A stretch of 64,000 nt of DNA from the NCBI RefSeq assembly GCF_031755915.1, contig NC_083388.1, positions 27,435,001-27,499,000 on the forward strand, read 5' to 3'. The translations under genes and the position numbers were made by a program. Shown here in pieces: positions 51,965 through 63,559 of this stretch. The notes under the pieces were generated by a model, which was not told where the DNA came from, did no database searches, and saw nothing but the letters and a program-made list of their open reading frames with translations. This DNA is from Ziziphus jujuba. Taxonomy: Eukaryota > Streptophyta > Magnoliopsida > Rosales > Rhamnaceae. Position 1 is the first letter of the stretch. Each line of letters opens with the position of its first letter.

Positions 51965-54879
51965 AATTATTGATAAACGAACTTGACAAAGAAATCACTG
52001 TAAAATAAGATGGGATTAAAAACTTTCCATGGAGTAGGCTGAATATGCAAAATCTGAAGCGCCAAAGTTGATACCGTCAAAGACGAATGCCAAGGCATTA
52101 ATGGGTTGAGTAGCTGCAACAAACTGGTTTGATTTTGAAATGGGGATATGTTAGTTCCAATATCATTTGAGATTTCAGCAAATAGAATTCAAAAATTGTT
52201 CTGTTGTTTGCAGACAAAAAGGAGGTACCGGAATGCCTATGCTAATGTGATGGAGGACATCAACATCTTTTGAGAATAACTTAGCACCATATTTCAATCC
52301 GACTCCAAGGATGAATGCGAGCATCAATCCCAGGACTAATCCCAACTGCATTTTGATGTAAATTTACATCTTATGTCCATAGAAAATGACATCAAATGTA
52401 GCATATATTCGATCGTTCTGTAATATCATTTAGTACCTGCAACACTCGGGATGCTGTTGCAGTAGCCTTGTCAATGTCTTTATTGGCAAATGCACTTGCA
52501 AGTATTGCCTGAATGTGATAAGCCAGTCAGTATGTGAACTAAACCACAGATAAAGGAAACTGAAACAACTAATGATTAAGCAGAAACAAGACACATAAAA
52601 GATCATGGACATTATAAGTTTCTGCCAAATTTGTAGGACTTCCACTAAGTTTTATGTAAATAAGTATTTCTATAGCAACTTATGAGGATTTTCTAACATC
52701 TTCAATTCCTAGACAATATAGCAACATCCACTCCAATGCTTTGCGAATATCGTGCAGAAGAAATTATCGTATAAAGAAGTTCATTCTATGAATTTTCCAA
52801 CCTGTCCAGCAACAGCCAATCCATCAGCAAGAAGAGATGTTGCCAACCAAACTTGCAAGCAGACCTGAAATGCAGCCATGGATGTCGATCCCTGGCGTGC
52901 AGCCAATGATGCAGCAAGAGTCACACAGAATGTCACAGCTATGACCCTCATTAATAATAGGAAACCTGGAGTTCAAGCAGAAAAGGCAAAAAAACTAATG
53001 GGGAACCAACTATATAATGCTATACTAAAGTTTAGTAAGATACAACATTTTCAGCAATTGTGCATAGGCCATAGCTTTGAAGTAAGTTCTGAATCTGTTG
53101 TTATCAGTGTAAACAGGGAGCTAATATGGAAGATGGAGTGCAATTAAGTTAGAGCTCCGTGAATATTACAGATTTTTTATTTTTTATTTTTTATTTTTTG
53201 GTTTGTTTTAAAATATGTGAATTTTAACTAAATAGCAGGCATGCAAAAGTTTTTGCCAGAGCATTTATTGATGATGTCTTACCATTTTTGAGAAATCGAC
53301 CAAATTTAAGATGTTTGATACTTGGGGGTATGAGATAGACTTTATCCATCAACCTCCACAAAAGTATAATCGCAATTAAGTACCTGTAAACCAGAAATAT
53401 CAACTAACGTAGAAGGATGCCAGGCAATAAAGAATAATACTGGGTTAACATTAATTTTAAAATTATCATATTTGGGACAGCATCTGGATAAACTTACTGA
53501 GAAATAACATGAGCAATTGCTGCACCACTAACACCCAGACGGGCTATAAATATAAATATTGGGTCCAAAATTATGTTTGCTAGATCTCCTGCCACTGATT
53601 TTGGAACAGAAAAATCATGGATTAGGACAAGGTGTTTGTTATCTTAATCAAAAATGAAAAAAGAAATCATCACTTGAAGTATTCAACTGCATTAAGGTAT
53701 ACCAGTGGCGTATAAAGGTGTTTTAGTGTCTTTAAATCCACGGAAAACCCCTTGCATGGCCAGTGATAGAAGAACAGCAGGAGCACCAAGAGACCTCAAT
53801 GTCAAGTACTGCTGAGCAGGTGTTAGCATTGGTGACCCCTACATAAAAACAGCATTTTGGTGTTATTTACCATCACAGAGAAAAATAACCAGGTTTTGGT
53901 ATCAAACTAGACAAAACCATAAAAAAGTATGTCTCTATTTGACAGGAAGAACCTACAGAACCAATCCCCATAAAGCTCAACAGAGGCTTTGCTCCAGATA
54001 TGAGGAATGTGGCTTGGATGAGACCAAGGGCGCCACCAATAACCATTGCTGATGAGGCTGATGGGATATGCCTTCTTGCATCCTTGACAATTTCTATATC
54101 GAAGCTTTCACCGACTGATTTTGAGTTGTATTCATTCTGACTCATATCTGATACAGAGAATGAAAGATAGTTATGGTCTTTATTTAACCCCGATTTTAGT
54201 AGTATTTAAGAACTGCATAGAGTATATATACAAGAAGGGAAAAGCATACCCTTTTGTGGTATCAGTAATTTATTTTCAACTCTTGTTGTTGAACCTGCTT
54301 CTATGTTTTCACTCTCCTCTGCTTCAGGGATGCCACTTCCAATAGTATCTTCTTCAGCAACGAAAGAGGTAGTGACACTGACAAGCGGGAATATTGCAAT
54401 CCTCGATGCTTGATTGAACAAAGCAATAGAAACCCCTACAGCAGCAAGTTCTACTGAACCTGTATGGATTAAGACAAAACGGACATTGAATTTCTTTTCA
54501 AGGAAGACTAACCAAAAGTACTAGTAGAGTCTGTTTAACATATTGGTATTGAAGATGAATAAACAAGAAAAGGAGAATATTACATACCAATTTGGCCTAT
54601 GAATGCTGTGTCAACTAAAGAAGCAATCGGATCAGCAGTCAAAGCCAGTGCTGCAGGCAATGCAATCTGTGCTATTTCTAAACCAAGTTTGTCCAATCTG
54701 AAAACATGCCTGCTCATACAAAACAAAAATGGATTTAACCATTAGCCCTTATACAGATATCCATGTAAAACGAAAAGAAAATGCATTAAGTTTGAATTAT
54801 ACCTAGCATCCTTAAAGAAAACGCAGAGAGGAATTTTCCTTTTACTCCCAAACAAATATGAATCATCTTCTTCAGCCAT
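51388..54879 (-). CDS. MATE efflux transporter, DTX42/FRD3 group (citrate exporter)
   Basis: A predicted 515-aa, 12-helix plasma-membrane MATE protein. Close relatives export citrate for aluminium tolerance (DTX42) or iron transport (FRD3). Thirteen exons: 54879-54803, 54709-54588, 54459-54250, 54147-53957, 53838-53703, 53594-53498, 53383-53283, 52965-52802, 52508-52437, 52345-52229, 52123-52028, 51809-51688, 51430-51388. Landmarks: LPAALALTADPIASLVDTAF, VELAAVGVSIALFNQASR, a long Glu/Ser-rich cytosolic loop typical of this group, SLAMQGVFRGFKDTKTPL, MAAFQVCLQVWLATSLLADG, PINALAFVFDGINFGASDF and the end GTGTGPWDFLRI. Exon 11 ends YSM, and exon 12 must start VLVAIVSI, but the donor there reads ATG|GAAAGT instead of ATG|GTAAGT. 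If not spliced, translation stops three codons later (ESF stop), losing the last helices. The gene is otherwise intact. Confidence 0.9.
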
Positions 54880-57608
54880 AACTCCGAAAGCCAGTTACTC
54901 GGATCGTTCTCTACAGTTTATGAACTTATTAAGCTAATGATGCCAAAATGGATTATAAGAATTGACAAAAACAGTTCCATACCCTGAAGATTAAATCATC
55001 CACTTAATAAAACACATAACATTTAACTTGAAAATCCAAGCTGACCATAGTCCAAGGCTAATTCAAGAAGAAGCTTAAGTATGGAGGACACGACACAGAT
55101 GGAAAATCTAGAAACCAAGAAACAGAGTTCAACCCACAATAAAACTTTCAATTCTAACTTTACCCTTACAAACTGATCAAATTCTACTAGTATCTGAGAA
55201 TATTTTAACTATTCACAATTAACATCATAGAAACAAAACTACAGAGAAAAAGAAGCACCTCTTCTTTCAACTCCAATAAAGCTTTTTCCCACCTAAATTA
55301 AAATTTTCCACTCATGCATTTAAAAGGAGGACCTTAAGGGAAATCATCAGAAACTTTCATGAGTTGAAAAGAAATTGTCTTTCTTCAGCTTTTCAACTTC
55401 AACATCATTCAGGAAAGGAAAAAAAAGAAAAAGAAAAAAAGAACACTATACTAAAAAGGAAGTTTTTCAACAAGAATTTCAATCCTACCGACTAAAGAAG
55501 CCATTTACTTCCGTTATGACTCAACCATTTTGATTTTTTATCTTTGAAACCTCAAAACCAATCAGAGATTAGGAAAAGAGAAATTTATTTATTTTTTTTT
55601 TTTTCCCCTGCTAGTTACAACCTTCTAACTATTCCAGAAAGACTACGAAGCTTTTGTAATTAGTTTTTGTTAGGTGTATACTAAGAAGTTTTTGCAAATA
55701 TATGGCACAGAAAGAAATAGACATTTCAGCTTTGTAGAAACTTCAATAAATACCCATAAGACTAAAGAATCTTTTAACATTCAATGTAGGGGAGAAAAAA
55801 AGTGTTCCATTTTGACAAGGACCTGAAAGGCTGAACCACATACTGATTTATATCAACCGAATACTACAATTTTTAATGTGCCTAAAAAAAAAATAAAAAA
55901 AAGAAGGCAAAATTCTGGGCAAGAGGTGGGCCACGTGTAAAAATTAGTATGAATGGGGGTGGTTGGCAGCATAGCCTAAAGTTGAACTGCGACCAGTGGC
56001 AGAGTACACGTGGCTGCTCCATTCAGGACTGAAACGCCCTTAATTTGATTTTTGAAAATAGGAAAGAAACGCCTTTTGTGTTTTTTTTTGGGTGAAACAG
56101 CAAAGAAACGCCTTGTTTGCATCGAGAACTAGCTCTGCATGCTGACGACTGACACCCCAAGTTTTGTGCACCTCAATGCACAATGCATTTTAGTTTTACT
56201 TCACAACTAAACAAAATCCATTTAATTTAACCTTCTCTGCTTCCGTTTCATTAAATTTTATATTCCCTTAAGTGTTTTAAAATTTTAAATCTTAATTTAA
56301 TTTAATTTACTTTATTTTTTACTTTTTGACAGAGTGATTTGTTAGATCATGGAGTAGAATTCATAATTAGTCTTTCATTAACCAAGACCCCCCAAAAAAA
56401 AAAAAAAAAAAAAAGAAGAGCTGTGTATAGTTTATGTATCTTTTTCAGCTTTCAATTAGGAAATGAGAAAAAAAAAATTACAGCTTTTTGCCTTAGTGGT
56501 AGGGCAAAAGCACAATTTATTAGTCTTTTTTTTTTTGGTAAATACAATTTATTAGTTATTGTTGAAGAATTTGTGAATGTCTAAATATTTTCTTTGATTG
56601 AACTATAATATTATCTATGAGATTTCTGAAGCTCATTAATACACTGAATAGAGCTTCCATATATTTCATCTATCACTCTTCTTATGTATATGGTTGAATT
56701 GTAAGCTCTAAATGAAATTATGCAACAGAAAAAACAATTCCTTTTTCTTAACAGTAAAGGCTAGTTATCCAGGTTCGAGTTTCATCATTGTTTGAATCGA
56801 AAAAATGGTTAATTTTGTGAAACTTATTTAAGACGTACATAGATTGGTTGGATCGATACAAATGCATTCATTTTTCAGAATTGCAGAAATACACCAACCT
56901 TTAACCTTTCAATTTTTTTTAATTAAAAATAATAATAATAATAATTGAAAAGGCTGATAAATCAAATAAAAAAAAAAAAAGAGATTATATTTTGTATAAG
57001 ACAAACAATCCAAGGAGGTATACCTTTTACCATTTTGATAATATATTCAAAATCGCATAATGTGTAACACCTGATTGAGGGTTAACTTCATCAATTCGAA
57101 AATCATTTAATAATAAAATATGTAATAATGGCATTTCATACAAATCAAGAGAAATTTCATTGTATTGAAGTAAGGGGGAAAAAATGGCAACAAAAAGAAA
57201 AGTCAAAAAAAAAAAAAATTAGTTTCATCAATTACCGTAACTTAGTTACTGTTTGCGTATATTGTTTAATTAAATCTGTTTGTTTTTATAGAAAATTAAA
57301 TGGTACGCCAAAGAACAAAATAGGTTAATATTAGCTGGAAATTCTCCCAATAGCATTTATGTCATAAAAACATCGTCACTGAATAAGGGAATTAACATTG
57401 TTCACCGACAAAGAACATATTCTAATTTATTAAATATTGGAGGCATAGACACGCTTATTCATCCAAAAGGCCACAATTAATCATGATTAGGAGTAAAGAA
57501 CGGTAATTAAAAGCTCAAACGTGATGGATCATATACCTTGACAAATAAAATAAATAAATAATAAAAAATGAGCAACACCTCCTGATGGAAGAGCGATTAT
57601 ATATATTA
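54880..57608. other. MATE upstream region and AT-rich intergenic DNA
   Basis: The MATE promoter should lie in the first 1 to 1.3 kb. ACACGTGG-type G-box cores occur at about 55932-55937 and 56006-56012. Beyond 56.2 kb the sequence is AT-rich with A-runs (56395-56414, 56969-56981, 57206-57219). No gene is visible. Confidence 0.5.
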
Positions 57609-57637
57609 CTAGGTTTAGCCCACGTGCTTTGCACGTG
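57609..57637 (-). mobile_element. Possible Helitron 3' terminus
   Basis: Read on the minus strand, CACGTGCAAAGCACGTG forms a 7-bp perfect stem with a 3-base loop (57637-57621), followed after eight bases (GGCTAAAC) by CTAG and then T. This is the layout of a Helitron 3' end: hairpin, short spacer, CTRR, with insertion before a T. The 5' end (TC at higher + coordinates) was not found, and no Rep/helicase coding is visible, so at most this is a non-autonomous or truncated copy. Confidence 0.45.
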
Positions 57638-59684
57638 TATTGAGGTGTAGTGGTGTTATTTATGTATATATGTATTTGCATCTTCAAAAATAATGATATT
57701 AAAATATTTGATCTACAAGTTAAATAGCAAAATACTTTTTATTTATTAGTGTTAATTAATCAACATATTTTTCAACAAATAATATATCATAATTTTTTTT
57801 AAAAGTTTCACTAAAATACTTATACATCTAATAAAAATGATTACTTTAAAAGTTTTATATTGTATTGAGGATGTTAATCAAAATTTTGATTACAAAATAT
57901 TTATTTGTTGACACATATTAATATTACATTTAATTTTTAAAATTACATTGTTAATATTATAGATGAATAAAATTAAAATTAAAAAATAATATTTTTAATT
58001 TAATCAATATAATTTTAATAATGAAAATATCAATTTTATGAGAAAATAATGAAAACATATTACAATATCAAAATCTAGATAAAAAAAATTATAACTTATT
58101 AATTTTTAATTAAAAAAACAAAAAGAAAAAAAATTTAGTTGTTGCTTATGTAATGGGTGCTACGGAACGGTCAAATCGAGCAACACAAAAAGCCAAAAAG
58201 GGGTAAAAAAGGAAGTTGCCGCACAGTTAAAGTGCCAATCACAATAAAAACTATGGTAGGAATCTGTTTATTTTTGTGAAGTTACCATTATATCCTTGGC
58301 ATACCATTTAGGAGGAAAACGACAAAATGATAGATTTTGGTACTTCTATTATAAACGACAGCATTTTAAAGCAAATAAATAAATAAAAAAATTCAAAACA
58401 AAATAACAAGCAAAATGCACAAGGTACAATCGTTTTTTAACCATTTTAAACAGTAAAAAAAACCAAAACTCATTATACTTCTCATTTATAATATAGACAG
58501 AGGAAGGATATTCACAATACTTTTCTAAAAGAAAAAAGAAGAGATTAATTGTGAGAATATTCACGTATGTTTTGAGAAATGAAACATTTTTATAAGTTGA
58601 AATAACAAGAGAGTACTACGATAAAATAAAATAAATAACAAAATGAATATATATATATATATATATATACATATATGCATCCAGAGTGTGAAAAGCTCTC
58701 TTCACATATCTGAAAGTTGTGTTATCTAATTAGTACTATTGCCAGCAACTACTAAAAATTCAATTGTTGGTTAATTTTTTATATATAGTGAATGAATGCT
58801 AGTAGAAAAAGTTTATAGAAAGTTAATTAACTACATTCAAATGCCTTTAAAAGCCAACAATACAGCCAAAATTTGAAACCCGAAATTGAAGCATTCTCTC
58901 TACTGTATACATTGTATATATATATATATATATTAGGATCCTCCATCCCATGGAAGTAGTTTGCTCCTTAACATATGAGTCCTTGATTATTATCTTCCAA
59001 TCTCTACTTTCCATCTTCCAATCTCTACTTACATTATAATGGAAGATAAAGCCAAGGATGTAAGATTCCACCACCCCAAGTAGGCCACTACAATGTGTTT
59101 GATTAGAATAAATTAAGGGCATCTTTAGAGAAATTAATGGTCCTTGTTGGATTCCAAACGCCGGTTTTTTTGTGGTCCGTGCTTCATAAGTTTTCTGTAC
59201 GCTAAAAGGTTGAGGATCCCCAATCAAATCCCACTTTCGATTCTCACAATTTTGACGTATTGTAAAAGTAGGTGTTACACTTAAAGCATACAATATATAA
59301 CATTTAATTGCATTTTTACTTTAGTATATATATTTTCATGATTGCTATTGCTAGGTACTTTTGGCGTGCAAGCATTCCACCAGTGAAGGACAAGGACCTA
59401 ATTGATATCCCCATACATATCACCAAGTTGGATTATCTTCTTGGTTTTGTATAAACTATAAACTTTTCCACAGTAACTCTTTACTGTATCCAATTGTGTC
59501 ACCATCTATCTGTAAAAAAAGCAATAAAATGAGTAATACGGTTGAAAATGAAACTTGATCATGGTAGCATTTTATTACAAAATCATTGAATTGAGGACTT
59601 AGGGGATTGATTATAAATTCTCAATTACCAATCTAAGCCTAGGATAGACTTATCTTATCCTTAGCATGCATTAATTGATTCTAA
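57638..59684. other. AT-rich region without genes
   Basis: Mostly AT-rich; if the Helitron call is right, its body lies in the first part. AT microsatellites occur at 58649-58668 and 58917-58932. A 20-bp tandem repeat of the CTTCCAATCTCTACTT type is at about 58995-59031. The 148-aa minus frame at 58847-59293 has no family features. Confidence 0.5.
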
Positions 59685-60473
59685 CACTACAAGAAAATTA
59701 TCTTTTACCGATGAATTTATACCGACAAAAGAAAATATTGTTGCAAAAGAGAATATTTAGCGACGAAATAAATTTTTGTCGTTAAAATGTTAACTTTTAG
59801 CGACGAAACAAACAAGTCGCCGGCAAATATTATCCTTTTAACAACAAAAAAGAAATTTTGACGCCATTGGATAAACTTTTACAGACGAAAAATAAATATT
59901 GTGGGCAAAAAATGATTATTTCTCAATGAAATCAATTTTCGTCGGCAAATGTTTTAATTTTTGGCGAGAATTTTATTAAATTGGTCCGCAAGAGTAAATT
60001 TTTTTGCTCGCTCCCGCCAGTCCTAAAATGATTGAATAAATAAAAATGAAATAAAAATAAATTAATAAGCATCTCTCTCTTTTTTCTCTCCATCTCTTTT
60101 TTCTTTTTTTCTTTTTTTTTTTTTTTTTTTGAGGCAAAATCCACCGCAAGCAAATCAGCATCTCCAAAAGGTTGAAGCTAAGCAAATCACCTCCAGGTTC
60201 TCTTTGAATTTTTCCTTTGGATTTCTCTGTGAAGTTCTATATCAATTTCTGTTTATTTATTTATTTATTTTTATCCTGCAGGTGCTGCCGATCTGCTGGT
60301 GTTCTAAAGGTTTCCTTTGCCGATCTGCAGGTTGCCTTTGCCTCTCTCTGAAACCACAGGTGCGGTCTCTTCCTCCTCCTCCTCTTGTGGTTTGTGAAAT
60401 TCTCTCTTTTTTTTTTTGGTTACATGATGTGGGGCGTTTTGAAATATGATATTCGTTTGGAAAGGGATTTAAC
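59685..60473 (+). mobile_element. One end of a CACTA (En/Spm-type) transposon
   Basis: CACTACAAGAAAATTA at 59685 is the standard plant CACTA terminal inverted repeat. It is followed by many subterminal units containing AGCGACGAAA, CGACAAAA, CGTCGGCAAA and related forms on both strands up to about 59965, as the family's transposase-binding repeats do. A preceding TAA could be half of a 3-bp target duplication. The opposite terminus (CTTGTAGTG) does not appear before the window ends. The copia LTR at 60474 interrupts the element, and no transposase coding is visible here. Confidence 0.8.
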
Positions 60474-60979
60474 TGTTAGATTTTATGGATCGAAATATAC
60501 ATAATAAATTCCATAGATCATAAATTACTAACCTCCAAACGCAGCCATTGATAAATTAGATCTTTAATCCTGCAAAATAGAAACAACGTAAAGTAGTGCT
60601 TATGGACACACTACTCTCAAACCACTCTCAGATTTCTAAAAACCCTAATATCAAAATACCGTATGGCATCTGTTTGTTTGCTTGCCCTAAACCTTTAAAT
60701 AGTCTCTGCAAGTCAGACTTATCCATTAATTTTGACACACATAAAATAATAATAATTTGATAATATAATTATATTAGGAAAAAATATGGATAAGTCATTG
60801 GGTTTATAAAGAGAGTTGGTCCTCCAGTCCAATGGGCCAACTAGAGTCTTATAGAGAGTGTGTGACCAAGAGCCCTACTACAAAATAATAAAATAAGCCA
60901 GTCCCATTAATGGCATAAATAGACCCTGTAAGTGAGTAATTGATTATGCCAAGTCCACAAATATTAATTTAATTCAACA
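60474..60979 (-). repeat. 3' LTR of a Ty1/copia element (left copy)
   Basis: This 506-bp segment starts TGTTAG and ends TTCAACA on +, so on the element's own strand it starts TGTTGAA and ends CTAACA. The same sequence reappears in direct orientation at 63560. The first 450 bp align with the right copy with 8 substitutions and one 9-bp gap. The immediately following + bases TTCTCCCACTTGG are the complement of a polypurine tract, fixing the inner border. Confidence 0.93.
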
Positions 60980-60993
60980 TTCTCCCACTTGGA
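60980..60993 (-). other. Polypurine tract of the copia element
   Basis: On the minus strand CAAGTGGGAGAA lies directly before the 3' LTR start TGTTGAA. This is the usual purine-rich primer for plus-strand synthesis in plant copia elements. Confidence 0.8.
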
Positions 60994-61127
60994 CTGCATA
61001 ATCATCATCATATAAAATCCAAACTCACTTACTATAGAATCTCCCGAACCATAATGCCATTTCATCCAAATATATAGCATACCGACAGGGCACAACAATA
61101 TACTAGACTAGGCAGTAGAGATTCTCT

Positions 61128-61931
61128 CAGTAATCGTCAATGAAATATCTGACTTCTCACGAATAAGCTCAACATGTCCATAACAAGAGTAATCGTCAAT
61201 GAAAGTAATAAAAATATCTATAACCACCCAAAGCAGTTGGTATAAAAGGTCCACATATGTCAGTGTGGATTAACTCCAAAACATCTCCACACCTAGCAAA
61301 CTTATCCTTTCTTACCTTGGCAGTTAACTTCCCTTTCACACATTCAACACAAGTCAATAGATCAGAGAAATTAAGATTAGGAAGTATCCCATCCTTTACT
61401 AACCTTTCCATTCTGTGCCTATAAATATGTCCCAAACGGTTATGCCACAACATTGAGGAATTATCATTAACTTTTGAACGTTTAGATGCAACAATCATTA
61501 AAATATTATCTTTCTTCTCTTGCTTTCCCTTTAAATTCCAACACTCTATCTTCTTGTGTCCAACTTCATTGCAGTAGCCACACCTTCCATTGAAGTACTC
61601 TTTTATTTCTCCTATCTAATAAGCATCATCATACTAAGTATTATTTTAAAAGGTCCAAATAATAATACTTCTTATTCATATCAAACTTTATAAAATTCTT
61701 TCCTATCTTTTTTTTTTTTCAAAAAGTTCCTTTGCTACATCAACCTTAGGAATATTAGTATATATAGCTTCATTCATATAATTCTCCATCATCATCATGC
61801 AGCACTTATTAGAATGTTTCCAATCCTCATAAAGTTTCCTAATTACTGCATTACTATCATTAGTTGGTATCTTGGGTGAATCTATCTCCAAAGGCAAATC
61901 CAACTTCATAAATGTCAAATTCATAACCAAG

Positions 61932-61966
<35 letters not shown>

Positions 61967-61985
61967 CTGATAATTTATCACATCC
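61128..61985 (-). pseudogene. Copia gag-pol remnant (gag, CCHC, GAG-pre-integrase, integrase start)
   Basis: Three coding pieces remain. 61930-61703 is a gag segment (KLYEDWKHSNKCCMMMMENY, then IPKVDVAKELFEKKK). 61585-61542 encodes the zinc knuckle CGYCNEVGHKKIEC. 61498-61196 holds the GAG-pre-integrase LWHNRLGHIYRHRMERLVKD with a C-x2-C, then the integrase start LIHTDICGPF and GGYRYF. At about 61212 one extra T shifts the frame; after it the integrase continues ITFIDDYSCYG and VELIREKSD and then stops being recognisable near 61130. The short sequence TAATCGTCAATGAAA occurs at both about 61130 and 61189, suggesting that a local duplication accompanied the loss of the rest of pol. Confidence 0.85.
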
Positions 61986-63535
61986 AATTTCATCATGGCA
62001 GTCATAGGCAGAACATTCGGGGTGCTACTAACCGTGAAAATAGTAAACACAACAAAGCATTTAATATATATATAAAACAACAACTATTTTCCAGCCCTTT
62101 AACACAAACCATAAAATATCAATATCGCTAGGGTCTTTGTAGCACTAAAGATACCCTTACGCGGGCCAGGGACAGTCAACCAAATAACCACAATCAAATG
62201 CATTGAACTGAATCACCGACAGGGCAACTCAGAACTTGCAATACATGGCATTTAATTAACTTCCACTGCCATTCCAAGCATCATACAAAGCAACTAAAAC
62301 TACCGACAGGGTAGCCTAGTTACCCGTATAGACCCTGGTTAATAAGTGGGAGATAATTAACAAATTGGCAATTTCATGATATAGGTAAATAAAATATAAC
62401 CCATCCACTATGCCAACACATATTACATTGGTACACATAATGCAGACAAAATAAGTCTTACGACAGGTGAGTACCTAAAATTCCACACTACTATACCAAC
62501 TAGGCACAAAGCCTCTTTGGGTAAGCTCACACAATCCAATTTTCCAATCACAAATATTTAATTTAATTTAATAAAATTTGAAATAAAATAATTAAATAAA
62601 TAAACAAATGAACTAATTACCAATAAACAAATAAATAAATAAAGAAATAACATTTTTTTTAAATAATAATAAAACAATAGATGAATAAATAATCAACAAT
62701 AAATAAGTGATAAAATGATATAAAGATATATCAAATAAAATAAAATAAAGGTGTTTTTTTTTTTTAAATTATTAACAATAAACAATAGATAGATAAATAA
62801 ATCATCAACAAATAAATAAACAAAACAAAACAAATAAATTTTTTTTTTTTTTTTAATTTCGGGGTGCTGACGTCAGCCTTCTTCCTCCTTTAGCCGGGTC
62901 AAGGATGACCCGGTTTCCTGGTTAACGGGTCGCACGACCCGCTTCCCCAACCCGGCCGCAAAACCACAAAATGCCCACCGTTTTCTTCAATTCCGGTGTC
63001 TATAGATTCCTTTCAGTGTGGAGAATATTATTCATGGATCAATTTGGCCTAAATACCCAGAAATTTTAACACCCAATCATCATGAAATTCGGCCGTCGAA
63101 CTCCTCTCTTTTTTTTTTTCTTTTTAATAACCCAAATTAACTCAATATATTCCATTCGATCCAAAAAGAAATTCCACAAAGAACCCAGGTCAAAATTCGA
63201 ACTAAAAAAAAACAAGGTTTATATACTTTGCACAAATTTGATTCAAAAACCCGATTACCACATCACAATTTTTTTTTTAATTTTTTTATTTTAAGATTTT
63301 CATATCCAATTAAAAATAATAAACAATATAAAACACAATAAAGAAGAATTTTTCACCATACTCAGATCTTAATTCGAACTAAAACAAAAAATCACATAAT
63401 TTGCACAAACTCAATATAAACCCGTATTGCACAAGAGAAGAGAAATTATTCAATAAAATTCCATCCTTAAAATTTGGATCTCCAAACAAGCCGCATATTA
63501 ATATAACAACAAATTTCAAAATAATGTATTATGTA
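61986..63535 (-). other. Copia leader / untranslated internal region
   Basis: About 1.5 kb between the primer-binding site and gag, with no coding frame. It is AT-rich with TAAA-type repeats (62540-62850), except for a GC-rich block at 62863-62975 that contains two hairpins. The motif ACCGACAGGG appears at about 62213 and 62302 and, outside this interval, at about 61081. Confidence 0.6.
62894..62941 (-). repeat. Two adjacent GC-rich perfect hairpins in the copia leader
   Basis: CCGGGTCA (62894-62901), loop AGGA, TGACCCGG (62906-62913) gives an 8-bp stem. CGGGTCG (62926-62932), loop CA, CGACCCG (62935-62941) gives a 7-bp stem. Both share the core GGGTC/GACCC and sit 12 bases apart in otherwise AT-rich DNA. 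A role in RNA dimerisation or packaging is possible but unproven. Confidence 0.85.
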
Positions 63536-63539
63536 TATT

Positions 63540-63559
63540 AACCATGCTCTGATACCAAT
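63540..63559 (-). other. Primer-binding site (initiator tRNA-Met), miR845-like target
   Basis: On the minus strand, directly after the 5' LTR end CTAACA, comes ATTGGTATCAGAGCATGGT. TGGTATCAGAGC is the standard plant primer-binding site complementary to initiator tRNA-Met. The + strand GCTCTGATACCAATTG also matches most of the recalled miR845 sequence, which targets such sites. Confidence 0.9.

Noticed and set aside
53950..53957. Alternative donor TCTGTAG|GTTC at MATE exon 4
   Set aside because: It shifts the phase relative to exon 5 (GSPMLTP); TCT|GTAGGT keeps the frame.
58847..59293. 148-aa minus-strand open frame
   Set aside because: No recognisable domain, includes AT repeat-encoded Tyr/Ile runs and a duplicated 20-mer; probably not a gene.
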